DNA of 64,000 nucleotides from Codonopsis lanceolata (taxonomy: Eukaryota > Streptophyta > Magnoliopsida > Asterales > Campanulaceae). Below the pieces are notes generated by a model that was not told the DNA's origin, did no database searches, and was given only the letters and a program-made list of their open reading frames with translations. The DNA lies in contig CM028381.1 of NCBI GenBank assembly GCA_013146195.2, positions 94,443,255-94,507,254 of the forward strand, given 5' to 3'. Shown here piece by piece: positions 23,820-35,030 of this stretch. The translations under genes and the position numbers were made by a program. Position 1 is the stretch's first letter; each line of letters opens with the position of its first letter.

Positions 23820-23943
23820 TCAAACCTTTCCTAAAACAGCTTCTATTTTTTTCCTTTTAAAAGCGATGAAGAACTTTAGTTTAATTGATAGACACTACTC
23901 TCTTAAATGAATATCTTTGAAAACATAAACACTAGTAATAGTT
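23820..23943. repeat. Left flank of the copia locus, duplicated at 32704-32816
   Basis: The succession CTTTCCT-AAACA, a T-rich run, TTTAATTGATAGAC, CTTAAATGAATATC and GAAAACATAAACACTA occurs both here and at 32704-32816. Both copies follow a TA-rich tract. Together with the copied right part (28477-29940 and 33949-35396), it shows that the whole locus was duplicated. Confidence 0.75.
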
Positions 23944-23949
23944 CACAAT

Positions 23950-24590
23950 CTTTGTGTTGATCTTTTTTAGATTTTATTTGGCCACGTGACGTATTCCAAA
24001 GACCATTTATGTAAAAAAGATTTTATAACACCGATAGATAATATTTTAATTTTTTTTAATATGTGTGTCGGATCGAATAAGATATGGAATACTAATTAAT
24101 TAAGGGAGAATAATACAAATACAAATATAACGAGGTATTCAAATAGTTTTAGGTATTAAGCACATTGTTGAATTGTAAGAGCAAGAATTGAAGAAATTGT
24201 ATTTATTCATCTTGATTACATCCCCAAAGATAATAACTTTGTGTTCGATCTTTTTAGTATTTTGTGGCCCGATTGACGTAGTTACCAATTCCCACGATAC
24301 CATTTATGTTAAAAAGATTTTATAACAACCATTTAGAAATAGATAATATTTTAATTTTTTTTTAATATGTGTGTCGGATCGAATAAGATATTTTTTAAAA
24401 AAAATATGGAATACTAATTAATTAAGGGAGAATAATACAAATACAAATATATTTTTTTACGAGGTATTCAAATAGTTTTAGGTATTAAGCACATTGTTGA
24501 ATTGTAAGAGCAAGAATTGAAGAAATTGTATTTATTCATCTTGATTACAAGAAAATCCCCAAAGATAGTTGTTTATAACTAAAAACATAA
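23950..24590. repeat. Tandem duplication across the copia LTR/flank junction
   Basis: A block from CTTTGTGTTGATC (about 23950) to CCCCAAAGATA (about 24231) recurs from about 24236 to 24590 with small insertions of T/A runs. Each copy carries the same host flank (GGATCGAATAAGATA, GGTATTAAGCACAT) and the first 60 or so bases of the LTR (TGTTGAATTGTAAGAGC). Because both carry the host-LTR junction, the duplication arose after insertion of the element. Confidence 0.88.
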
Positions 24591-24733
24591 ATATTATCTT
24601 CCAACTAACCAAGTAACCAACTACAAAAAGTTACAAAGAAGTCATCTAGCTATAACAAAGTTACATCTGATTCCCCTGAAGTCCTAAACAAGACTTTAGA
24701 TTTTACACACCTGGCCCCCCTGTATTCTCAACA
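24495..24733 (-). repeat. copia-1 3' LTR
   Basis: It begins TGTTGAATTG and ends TTCTCAACA, and matches 29302-29557 along its length but lacks a short internal segment (the AGAGAGAAGATCTTGAGAG stretch). The neighbouring C-run (a G-run on the coding strand) is the polypurine tract. Confidence 0.9.
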
Positions 24734-27700
24734 CCCCCCCCCCCACTTTCTCAAGTTGGGAGTGGTGAATAGATTGAGCACACACAACTTGGACAAAAGA
24801 TGCACCAGTTGGGATTGAGGAAGAGCCTTGGTGAACAAATCAGCAAGTTGCTCCTTAGAAGAGACATGAGAGGTAGCAATGAGACCTTGATTCACTTTCT
24901 CCCTAATAATGTGATAGTCAATATCAATATATTTAGTTCTCTCATGGTAAAGTGGATTTGCTGCAATATGTAAAACAACCTTGTTGTCACAGTAGAGAGG
25001 AATAGGAGTGGCAATACATACATGAAGGTCCTGGAGAAGAGTCCTAAGCCAAATTATCTCACAACAAGAGGAATCCATTGACCTATATTCAGATTCAGTA
25101 GATGACCTAGAAACTGTAGTTTGCTTCTTACTCTTCCAGGATATTAAGGAGGAACCAAGGAATACATAAAAACCAATGACTGATCTTCTGGTAGTAGGGC
25201 AGGCATCCCCGTTTGCATTATAGTAGGCAGATAGGACAGATGTGGAAGAAGAAGAGAAAAATAAGCCTTGACCAGAGGCTTGCTTAAGAAATTTAACTAT
25301 TCTTAGGGCAACCTGAAGATGAGGTTGTCTGGGCTGAGCCAAAAATTGACTGAGCACATGGACAACATAGGCAATTTTAGGCCTTGTGATTGTAAGGTAG
25401 ATCAATCTTCTCACCAGCCTTCTGTATTGATTTGGATGAGACAATTGATCACCAAATTCTGTAGATACACCATGATTGGTTAGAATAGGAATAGGGAACC
25501 CTTTGGCCTGAGTAAGACCAATTTCTTTGATGATGTCAAGAGCATACTTCCTCTGATGAAGGCAGTCTGCCTGAGGAGTTTCTGGCTAGCTCAAGGCCCA
25601 AAAAATACTTCAATTGACCCAAGTTTTTAATGGAAAACTAGGAATGAAGATATTCATGTGGTTGAGCATGGCAGAGGGACTTGATCCAGTGATGACAATG
25701 TCATCAACATACACAAGTAGTGTTATGTAAGAGTTGGCAGTTACTTTGGTAAATATGGTATACTCACTAGCGGCCTGAGTGTATCCAAAGTGTTTCAATG
25801 TTGTGGATAACTTGTGAGACCACTGTCTAGGGACCTGTTTTAGCCCATATAGGGACTTGACTAGCTTGCAAACAAGAACAAAACTGGTTGCAGAATAAGG
25901 GCAATAACCAGGAGGAAAGGTCATGAACACTTCTTCTTGTAACTTACCATGAAGGATGGCATTTGATACATCCATCTGATGTAGGAGCTACTTATTCATA
26001 GCAGCAACAGCCAATAAGACCCTAACAGTAGTCATTTTAGCCACATGGGCAAAAGTCTCAAAGTAATCCAATCCCTATGTCTGAGTAAAGCCCTTTGCAA
26101 CTAACCTAGCTTTATACTTGTTCACTGATCCACCAGGCTTGTATTTAACCCTGTATATCCACTTACAACCCACAAATTTCTTACCAGCAAGAAGTCGTTC
26201 TACTACCCATGTCTTGTTTATCTCAAGGGCCTCTAATTTAGTGGCCATGGCTGGCACCAATGAGGGTATTTTACTACCCGGGCATATGTCTTTGGTTCAA
26301 AGATGGTGTCAATTTATGCAATAAAGGCCTGATATGAGGGAGAGGTGTGAATAGGATAGAATATTATAAACTGAGTGGAGAGGATACCTGAGCTTACAGG
26401 AAGCAGTGGAGACTGGTATTGTGGGAGGCAAGCCAGTATAATCTTTGTACCTAGAAGGAAGAACACTGGTTCTAACAGGTCTGGTAGAAACAAGTTGAGT
26501 AGGGACAGAGTCATGGGAAGGAGATTGGGCAGGAGAAGTAGACTGTGTAGGCACACTAGATGAAGAAGAAGGAAACAAGTCTTCATCTAGGGTTGGTAGA
26601 ATAGGCTGAGAAGATGTATAAGGAGAGTTAGTAGGAGGAACAGAATAAGGAAAGTGACTCTCATGAAAGATCACATCCCTACTATAGAAGATTTGTTTGG
26701 TACTTAAATCATATAGTCTGTAGGCCTTTTTGCCAAAAGGGTACCCAAGGAACATACATTTTTTGGCCTTAGATTCAAACTTGTCTCTATTGTGACTCAT
26801 AGTGGAGGCAAATCATAGACAACCAAACACCTTAAGGTGTGAGTAAGAACATTTATGCCCAAGAAATACTTCATAAGGGGTTTGAAATTGAAGAACATAA
26901 TTTAGAAGTCTGTTAATTAGATAGGTGGCAGTTAGCAAGCAATCACCCCAAAAGGAAATAGGAAGATGAGCTTGGAATCTGAGGGCCCTGGCTAACTCAA
27001 GAAGATGCCTATGTTTCCTCTCAACCCTTCCATTTTGCTGTGGGGTTGCCACACAGGAACTCTGACGAGTTATGCCAAAAGAGTCTAGAAGAGGTGTCAT
27101 TGAGTCATTGAAGAACTCGGTGCCATTATTAGACCTAATCTCTTTAACCTTTTCATTATATTTAATGTTGATGTAGGAAAGAAACTTGGAGAGATAAGAA
27201 CAAACTTGGGTTTTGGACTAAAGTAGGAAGGTCCATGTGGTTCTGGATTTATCCTCAACAATTGCTAGAGATGAACTACAATTGCTGTAAGTTTTATGCC
27301 TACATGGCCCCTATAGATCACAATGGAGGAGTTCAAACAACACATCAGAATGAGAGGAACTAAGAGGGAGTGGTTTTTTATCTTTCTAGCAAAATGACAT
27401 ACATCACAAGGGGAGATGGATGAAGTATTATCAAGTTTACAGATATTCAGATGTTTGAGAGAAGTGAAAGGCACATGCCCTAATCTCAAATGCCACAATG
27501 ATATGACTTTAGTACTAGTACTAGAACAAGAGGATTGAGAATTGTTACAAACAGAAGTAGAATTACATTGTTCAGATCTATATTTAGTACACGGTTTATA
27601 CATGCCATAAACAGCTCTACCAGTCCCCTTGGTCTACTTGTGATACTGGCCTGCAGAATACACATGGAGGCAGAAAAGACAAGATTGATCTTATTATTCA

Positions 27701-28316
27701 GGGTTAGCTTACTTCCTGATAAAAGATTGTACTTAAAAGTGGGAACATACAAGACATCATTGATGACAATGTCTTTTATGAGATAGACAGATCCCTTGTG
27801 TGTTATTTTAGACACATGATTAGGTAGATATATGGGTAAATCAGCAAAGATAGGATTAATAAGAATATCACAGTGGGTAGTGATGTGATCAGTTGCTCCA
27901 GTATCTATTATCCACTTATTTGATTTATAAACATGACTGGAAAAGCACCTAGGGTTAACAACACTAGAATAGTTTGTAACCATACCTGCAATATGAGCCT
28001 TTGGACTTTCCATTGAAGCTCCAGACACAGAGAGAAGAGAAAACAGTTGTTGACACTGAACTGGAGTAAACCCATGAAACTGACCATATGTATTGGACTC
28101 ATCAGAAGCTCCTCGTGCCATGTTGGAGACATTGGCCACCATTCCTTTAGGCATGTTCCTTGGCATCTTGGAAGGATCGGGTTTGGTACCATGAAGGGCA
28201 TGCCACTCAGGGTACCCATGCGAATAGAAACATTTCTCTTTGGTGTGTGTCTCCCCATGGCAGTGATCACACCACATTTTCTTCTTTTGGAAATTTCCTC
28301 CAGTGTTAGACCCTTT
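24734..28316 (-). pseudogene. copia-1 pol remnant (PR-INT-RT-RH)
   Basis: Reading down the - strand there is first a zinc knuckle CDHCHGETHTKEKC and protease WIIDTGATDHI with the D-T-G-A active site (28277-27700). Next come the pre-integrase LWHLRLGH with CDVCHFARK (27500-27350) and the integrase block ATPQQNGRVERKHRHLLELA carrying the catalytic Glu (27050-26960), with FWGDCLLTATYLINRL. Reverse transcriptase follows with NKYKARLVAKGFTQT, KSLYGLKQVPRQW and LVYVDDIVITG (26260-25610). Last are RNase H with SSTESEYRSM, LYCDNK and EQLADLFTKALPQ (25444-24728). Two visible nonsense changes lie near 26076 and 25986, where Glu and Trp are expected. Other frame changes separate the blocks. Confidence 0.9.
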
Positions 28317-29192
28317 CTAAATTCCCCCTCCACCAGCATTACCATTATTCCTATTCTTGAAACCTTTATGATGTGTATTACTCAACAAGGCTGCTGAAAT
28401 GTTATCTATGGTAGTTCCTCCTCTTGAACTATGTGTTATGTGACTCTCTTCTTGAGATAATAGGTTAGCAGCCTTAGTAAGACTAGGAAGAGGGTTCATT
28501 AACAAGAGTTGTTCCCTAGTGATTGTAAAGGAGTCATTTAACCCCATCAAAAATTGGATTAATATATGTTCATGTTCATAGTCTTTTTGCTTTTATATCC
28601 ATCCACAAGTGCAATTACATGCACATTTGGGAAAACTAGCATGACTGATAAGTTCATCCCACAGAGTTCTAAATTTCATGTAATAAGCAGAAATGCTTAA
28701 ATTTCCTCGGTGACAATCAGTTAAGTTATTCATGATTTGAAATACTTTAGGTAGATTGCTTTGCAAATACCTAGTGTTCAAATCTTCCCAAATAGCCCTA
28801 GTAGTGTCCAAATATACTATGCTAGATTTAATATCGGGAGAGACTATGTTTAATAACCAGGAAATGATCATATGATTACATCTCTCCCATTGCCCTAGAT
28901 ATTTTAATCTGGTTGTGGATTTCTTATTGCTACCATTAATCATTCTTAGTTTGTTTTTAGCAGAAAGTGATATAATGACTAATCTTTTCCATTGTCCAAA
29001 GTTAATAGAGTCGATAAGAATTCGCGAAATCAAATTCATACGAGGGTGATCATTCGGATGCAAGAACAGAAGGTACGATGGATGAAGCTGGAGAGAAGTT
29101 ACATCTAGGTCATACTCATCCACAATTTCGTCTTCATCTGACTCCTCCACTGGTTCGCAATGAGTTTCGTGATCTCCACTATTGGTAGCCAT
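28317..29192 (-). pseudogene. copia-1 gag, broken by an in-frame stop
   Basis: The frame starts MATNSGDHETHCEP at 29192 and contains the copia gag motifs LHPNDHPRMNLISRILID, NFGQWKRLVIISLSAKNKL and GQWERCNHMIISWLLNIVSP. A TAA at 28593-28595 ends it after CNCTCGWI. The same reading resumes at once with KQKDYEHEH and runs on to about 28317. The duplicated copy at 34006-34665 reads Q at this stop, so the stop arose here after the duplication. Confidence 0.88.
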
Positions 29193-29289
29193 CGAAATTC
29201 TTCAATCCAGTGTGAAGAACCCTAATTCGCCAAAATTGTTAACGAAGCTTGAATCAAACACACATTAGCAGAAGCAATATTATCAGTTT

Positions 29290-29301
29290 GCTCTGATACC
29301 A
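29290..29301 (-). other. copia-1 primer binding site (tRNA-iMet type)
   Basis: The - strand reads TGGTATCAGAGC, directly abutting the LTR end. This is the canonical plant copia site complementary to the 3' end of initiator tRNA-Met. Confidence 0.95.
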
Positions 29302-29557
29302 TGTTGAATTATGAGAGCAAGAACTGAAGAAATTATAGAGAGAAGATCTTGAGAGAAATTGTATTGATTCATCTTGATTACTGGTAAACCCCAAAGAGGG
29401 TTGTTTATAACTGGAAACATAAATATTCCCTTCTAACTAACCAACTACACAAAGTTACAAAGAAGCCATCTAGCTATAACAAAGTTACACCCGATTCCCC
29501 TAAAGTCCTAAACATGACATTAGACTTTACACACCTGGTCCCCCTATATTCTCAACA
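29302..29557 (-). repeat. copia-1 5' LTR
   Basis: A 256-base LTR, TGTTGA...CTCAACA. It is copied at 34776-35030 by the segmental duplication. It lies next to the primer site, so it is the 5' LTR of the - strand element. Confidence 0.92.
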
Positions 29558-30265
29558 CACGTGACGAGTTAAAGTATGATATCACATCATATAATATGTC
29601 ACCAATCATATATTTGCCATCTAAGAGCCCGTTTGGTACATAGTTTTTAAAACACAGATTTTTTAAAACGAAGAGTTTTTAAAACACATCTTTTTTAAAA
29701 CGAAAAGTTTTAAAACGAAGCTTATTCAAAACATAATTTTTTTTTCTTATAAACTCGCTTGGGATACAATTCCAAAACGTTATTTTCGTAATCTAATTAT
29801 TTGTTAAAATGACAATTTTAACCTTTTATAAAATTATTTTTAAAGTAAAAGTAATTTTGATATAAAAGCATCAACCAGTGATAAAGTGTGTGTCTATGCA
29901 CGTATTTTTTGTGTGTGCGTATATAACAGGTAATAGTGATAAAGTAAAAATATAAAACTATTGGTGGCCGTGCTTATGACACGGTGTGTATGAAGCGAAC
30001 ATGATGCGAATAAATTTATATATGCTTGAGATTTTGTAGGGGTCGGATCAATGTACACCATACAAAAAAAGACGACATCCCAAAAACTAAAGAATAACAC
30101 ATATTATTGACCGTAAAATTTTGTAACTCAACTAAAAAGAGTATAATTAAATGTCCAAAAGCATTCTCTCTCCCACACGCACACCAACCCAACACCTGTT
30201 AATTGAAATAAACTTAAAAATAAAAATCTCAATAAACAAAAATCATAAAATAAATTGAATGAGAT

Positions 30266-31525
30266 TGTTAGTCCCAAAGGGCACAATAATAAGTTAGAAG
30301 GGGGGGGGGTGAATAGCTTATTAGACACTTAAAACTTTTTGTATAAATTCATAAAACAAGCACTTGCAATCTATTGAAAAAATTGAAGTAGCGGAAGTCT
30401 TGTAAGGAAGACAGTTCAAGTCTGCCAGTGAAGTACTACCGGTAGACTTTGCTAAATACTCAAGTCTGCAGTTTGAAGCGATAAGTAAAGAGATATGAAA
30501 TAGTATAAAGCAGTAAGCAACAGTAATGAAAGAACACAAGTATTTTGAGATGGGGTTCGCACTATAAAGAGTGCTGCGTCCACCACCAAGACAGTCAACC
30601 TTAAATTTAAATGTGCAATATGTTTTTCACTAGTTCTATTACAAAGAATTCCAATGGATCGTATACAAAATATTTGACTTGTGTTTAGGAGTTGGGAATT
30701 AAATATCTGGACAAACAGAATATTCAATGGTGCAGAAGAATATTTAAAGAAACAAAAATAAGAAGCAAAAGATAAAGTGTTGATGCAAATCTTCTTGTTG
30801 TTGTTGAGGACTTCGTTGATCAGTTTAAGATCTCTTGAATGCACTGAGTATATAAGACTTTATGTTGTTGGAGAAATTCAGAGCATTATTTTCTTCAGTC
30901 TTTAATGACAGTATTTATAGCTGGGGCATTCTTGAGACCGTTTGGAGAAGACGAAGAGTAACAACTCTATTAGGTTGAATGCATTAAATGCATGAAGCTG
31001 ACTTTGTAGATTTCGTCTTCACCGTCTTGGCGAGGGAATGGTGAAGAGTTGTTGCAGCAACTGGCAGGTGAGCAATCAGAGTTACAGACCTGCAATAGTT
31101 GGTACAGACTGTAAGTGTCAGTCTGTTCACCTGCTCTGTCACTATTCAGGAGGCGAAAGTCTTCATGCTTTTCGGAAAGCTGGACAGGCGTGTCTGAGAA
31201 GTCAAGAGTTGATAGAAGATTGGTTTAATTCAAATTCAAACTAATAAAGGTCGAATTTAATAAATCCACTAAAAGCTTGATGACTGGACACATCATGCTT
31301 GAATATGTGAAGACAAAGATGCCGCTAGATACTATATGAAGTCTTCAGGTGAAGCCTTCAGCTGAAGTCTTCCGCTGAACCTGTGAAGCCTATAAAAACT
31401 ATTCTAAGACAAAGTTCTATATACAGTTGCCACGCTAATTGATACGCAGTCTAATTAGCCACTAAGTATAGAACCTAATGTAATGTATGAACATATGTAA
31501 ATCACGATACAAATGAAAAACAACA
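30266..31525. mobile_element. Solo LTR, family A copy 2 (perfect GAGAT duplication)
   Basis: It starts TGTTAGTCCCAAAGGGC, then has a G-run and GGTGAATAGC, and ends AACAACA. Perfect 5-base duplications GAGAT flank it (30261-30265 and 31526-31530). It shares start motifs with 16057-17774 and internal phrases (GTTGCCACGCTAATTGATACGCAG, AGTCTTCAGG) with 32820-33948. It carries no coding frame or primer site, hence solo LTR. At 1,260 bases it is shorter than copy 1 (1,718). Confidence 0.87.
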
Positions 31526-31599
31526 GAGATAGAGTGAACAAACAAAAGATTATTCAAAATCGAAATCCCAAATATTTCAGACCAATAAGGGAAACTTTG

Positions 31600-31830
31600 C
31601 ACAATTTTTTTTAAAAAGAAATTAAAATACAAATAAATCTAGGTCGGACAAAAATTAAATTGAGATTCAATTGATTACGATAACAATCAATTAAGAAATT
31701 ACAAAGTAAATATTTGTAAAACAGTAAATCTAAGCGGGACAAAAATAAAAAAGCAGGACAAAAATTAAATTGATTCAATTAATTACCATAAAAAATCAAT
31801 TAAAAACTACAAATTGTGGTAAAATAGTAA
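31600..31830. repeat. Inverted, diverged relative of the 1-980 repeat
   Basis: Phrases such as GATTACGATAACAATCAATTAAG and GACAAAAATTAAATTGA, read in reverse complement, match the TTGTTATCGTAATTAA and TCAATTTAATTTTTGTC modules at 100-250 and 700-850. It abuts a diverged short repeat (GAGAAGAAA-TGGATAATTACGGCCGT types, 31838-31960). Confidence 0.5.
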
Positions 31831-31962
31831 AATCCCGCTCGGAGAAGAAACTGGATAATTACGGCCGTCAAGAGACTGAATAACTGCCCGTCAAGAGAAA
31901 AAGCTAGATAACTACAGCCGTAATAACCGCCCAGAGAAGAAAATAGATAATTACGGCCGTAA

Positions 31963-32424
31963 GAGCATCCACGGTGGTTCCCTTTCTTCTCTCTACCCCC
32001 ACCCAACTCATTTTGATGATGATCTGCTTTCCCATTTTGTTTCCATTTCCTTTTTCTATTAATTTAGTGTATTTTTTGCACTATCGATTCTTCTTTTTAT
32101 TATTTATAACTTTAAATTATGGGTATATTGATAATATTAAAAAGTGTTACAAGACTTTATTTAAATAAAAATAATTGAAATAATCAAAACATATAATACA
32201 TTTTTCATAAATTATAAAATTAAAAGGTATAAATATTTTATTCTAATTGCGGTAGGAAATTTTTTTTAAAAAAGAGGGAAATATTAGGTTTGTGATTAAG
32301 ATGTCACAAATTTTAAGGGTTATATAAAGGGTGCTTATTGGAGTTGAAATTTTTTTAAATGGTCTTTAAAAAGATTTAAGGGTTGTATAAAGGGTGTTTT
32401 AGGGTGCAGCCATTGTAGATGCTT
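31963..32424. mobile_element. Tourist-like MITE (TAA duplication)
   Basis: The terminal inverted repeats are GAGCATCCACGGTGG at the left and the reverse complement AAGCATCTACAATGGCTG at the right. TAA flanks both ends (31960-31962 and 32425-32427). A TWA target and GAGCATC-type ends are typical of PIF/Harbinger-derived MITEs. The 462-base interior is AT-rich and non-coding. Confidence 0.72.
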
Positions 32425-32626
32425 TAAGATCCCAGTAAAACAATAACTTTCATTCACATCTTTCGATAATTATGGCAGTAATATATTAAAACAATAAATG
32501 TCATTCAACCATCGTTGCACATGTGAAGGTAAGATTTAATCGTGCTCGTTGGATCTCGGTAAAAAAATAAATCTCAACCTCTGAATAGTTTTTATCAATT
32601 ACACACATATAATCCAAGGTGTATTG

Positions 32627-32627
<1 letters not shown>

Positions 32628-32705
<78 letters not shown>
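32628..32705. repeat. (TA)n microsatellite, about 78 bases
   Basis: An uninterrupted TA run lies immediately left of the duplicated flank copy. The first copy of that flank is also preceded by a short TA run (23795-23808), which suggests the run expanded after duplication. Confidence 0.95.
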
Positions 32706-32708
<3 letters not shown>

Positions 32709-32816
32709 CTTTCCTGAAACACTTTCAATTTTTTTTTTCTTTTTAAAGAGTGATCTTTAATTTAATTGATAGACTCTGCTCTTAAATGAATATCATTGAA
32801 AACATAAACACTATCT
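32704..32816. repeat. Second copy of the copia left flank
   Basis: It matches 23820-23943, as described there. It stops near AAACACTA, after which family A LTR sequence begins. The part equivalent to 23944-28476 (flank plus most of copia-1) is absent from this copy. Confidence 0.72.
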
Positions 32817-32819
32817 TAG

Positions 32820-33948
32820 AATAGTTTCAATCATCTTTTATAATGCAATATCTACAGACAGCTCTTCATTTTCTTCAGACATTATTTAACATCAATCTTC
32901 TGATCTTGATCTTTGTCTTATGAAGTTTCTGATCAATCTCTTTTCTTCTCCAAGCTTTTCTTCCTAGCAATCCACTGAGAGTGTCTTACTAAGATCTGGA
33001 TGAGTTCGCTGTGATCTTGTGTTGAGATCTGAGATGCGTTGGTGAGGACTATCTCGTTGTCGATCTCTTTTCTTTGTAGCTCTTGAGTGAGTTCTGATTT
33101 CAACTTCGCATTGTGCGAGTCTCAATCACTCGTTGCTCATCGTCTCTTTGTCTTGGGTAGGAGAGAGGATTTATATAGACTGGAATCAATGGGATCGTTG
33201 AGAGATGAATATTTGATGTTTCTATCCGTTTAGAGATATAGTTGTTGAAGTCTATCGGATAGAGATCTTTGTCCATAAGATCTTTGACTGTTTGGGGTAA
33301 AGATTTAGTCCTGTAGATCTTGGAACTTGTTGTCTGTCAGACTGTGTTGATAAGTCTGTGAAAAGTAGGTCTGATGTCTGATGCACTATCAGGTGGTCTG
33401 TTCAATAAAGTAATTGCTTTTTGACTTTATTAGACCACGTGAGTGAGAGAAAGTCTTGTAGCTTTAACTGTGTCAGGCTTTCTGAGGCTTGAACATATTT
33501 GTCCTGATTTGAACTGCTTCTAGTCTTTTCTCTGTAGCACGTGCAGAACTAGGTCGGCCGATGGAATGCTCGGGCCAGTGGAACAAGTCTTCCGATACAG
33601 GAGAACTGATGTCTGCTGGTGTGAACTTTTTAACTTGTAGCATGTATGCCGGTGGTGAGTCTTCAAGATGTTCTAATTTTATTCACTGATGGCTTTTGAC
33701 ATTGCTGCAAGTCTTCCGGTGCTTAGTGCGTCTGAAGTGCTGGTCTGTTCAATCATCATGTAGGAAGGTAGGACTTGATCGGGACACACCTAATCTAAGA
33801 CCTATGTGATGTCACATGAGTTGCCACGCTAACCGGTTCGCAGACCTTTTAGCCACTCATGATGACTCACTTGTAATGGGGGCAAGCAAATCAACATATA
33901 TAGAATATGCAAGGTGATAAGTAAATTATCAAGAAGCATATTCCAATA
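32820..33948. mobile_element. 5'-truncated family A LTR (copy 3)
   Basis: It shares long stretches with 16057-17774, including TTCTTCCTAGCAATCCAC, CTGTGATCT-GTG-AGATCT, GTAGCACGTGCAGA-CTA and GACCTATGTGATG. The ends match too: GAATATGCAA..TATTCCAATA here versus TATTCCAACA. The 5' half is missing. The right end abuts duplicated copia gag sequence at 33949 exactly, so the LTR had inserted in the duplicated copia copy. A later deletion then removed everything between the left flank and the middle of this LTR. Confidence 0.75.
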
Positions 33949-34005
33949 GTAAGACTAGGAAGAGGGTTCATTAACATGAGTTGTTCCCTAGTGACTGTAA
34001 AGGAG

Positions 34006-34665
34006 TCATTTAATCCCTATCAAATATTGGATTAACATCTGTTCATGTTCATAGTCTTTTTGCTTTTGTATCCCTCCACAAGTGCAATTGCTTACACATT
34101 TGGGAAAACTAGCATGACTAATAAGTTCATCCCATAGAGTTCTAAATTTCTTGCAATAAGCATAAATGCTTAAATTTCCTTGGTGACAATCAGTTAAGTT
34201 ATTCCTGATTTGAAACACTTTAGGTAGATTGCTTTGCAAATACCTAGTGTTTAAATCTTCCCAAATAGCCCTAGCAATGTCCAAATATACTATGCTAGAT
34301 TTAATATCAGGAGAGACTATGTTTAATAACCAGGAAATGATCATATGATTACATCTCTCCCATTGCCCTAGATATTTTGATCTGGTTGTGGATTTCTTAT
34401 TGCTACCATTAATCATTCTTAGTTTGTTTTTAGCAGAAAGTGCTATAATGACAAATCTTTTCCATTGTCCAAAGTTAATAGAGTCAATAAGAATTTGCGA
34501 AATCAAATTCATACCAGGGTGATCATTCGGATGCAAGAACAGAAGGTGAGATGGATGAAGCTGGAGAGAAGTTACATCTATGTCATACTCATCCACAATT
34601 TCGTCTTCGTTTGACTCCTCCACTGGTTCGCAATGAGTTTTGTGATCTCCACTATTGGTAGCCAT
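34006..34665 (-). pseudogene. Duplicated copia gag fragment, longer open frame than copy 1
   Basis: A 219-codon frame from MATNSGDHKTHCEP, parallel to 29192-28593. It reads CTCGGIQKQKDYEHEQ where copy 1 has a stop, then ends at GIK. It is cut off from the rest of the element by the LTR/deletion boundary at 33948, so it cannot encode a complete Gag. The relatively open frame fits the ancestral state rather than selection. Confidence 0.85.
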
Positions 34666-34775
34666 CGAAATTCTTCAATCCAGTGCGAAGAACCCTAATT
34701 CGCCCAAATTGTGAACGAAGCTTGAATCAGATACACATTAGTAGAAGCAACAATTATCAGTTTGCTCTGATACCA

Positions 34776-35030
34776 TGTTGAATTGTGAGAGCAAGAATTG
34801 AAGAAATTATAGAAAGAAGATCTTGAGAGAAATTGTATTGATTCATCTTGATTACAAGTAAACCCCAAAGAGGGTTGTTTATAACTGGAAACATAAATAT
34901 TCTATTCTAACTAACCTACTGGACAAAGTTACAAAGAAGCCGTCTAGCTATAACAAAGTTACACCTGATTCCCCTAACGTCCTATACATGACATTAGACT
35001 TTACACACCTGGTCCCCTATATTCTCAACA
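34776..35030 (-). repeat. Duplicated copia-1 5' LTR
   Basis: A 255-base copy of 29302-29557, with TGTTGAATTG at the start, ATTCTCAACA at the end, the primer site TGGTATCAGAGC adjoining on the - strand, and the same following flank CACGTGA. Confidence 0.9.

Larger units (their letters stand above)
24495..29557 (-). mobile_element. Degenerate Ty1/copia LTR retrotransposon (copia-1)
   Basis: A 5.06-kb element on the - strand. The 3' LTR is 24495-24733 (239 bases) and the 5' LTR is 29302-29557 (256 bases), both TGTTGA...CTCAACA. A primer site matching TGGTATCAGAGC, complementary to initiator tRNA-Met, abuts the 5' LTR at 29290-29301. A G-rich polypurine tract abuts the 3' LTR at 24734-24747. The flanks CACAT and CACGT are a 5-base duplication with one change. 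Internal order is gag, protease, integrase, reverse transcriptase, RNase H, as in Ty1/copia. Several stops and frame changes and visible LTR divergence show an old, inactive copy. Confidence 0.93.
28477..29940. repeat. Segmental duplication, copy 1 (gag, 5' LTR, right flank)
   Basis: The sequence from GTAAGACTAGGAAGAGGG through part of gag, the primer site, the 5' LTR and about 380 bases of host flank (CACGTGACGAGTTAAAG ... TAATAGTGAT) recurs at 33949-35396. Host flank in both copies excludes independent insertion. The flank includes a hAT-MITE-like GAGCCCGTTTGGTAC followed by TTTTAAAACGAAG repeats. Confidence 0.93.

Noticed and set aside
24728..29192. copia-1 as an active element
   Set aside because: Nonsense changes in gag and RT, frame breaks and diverged LTRs show it is inactive.
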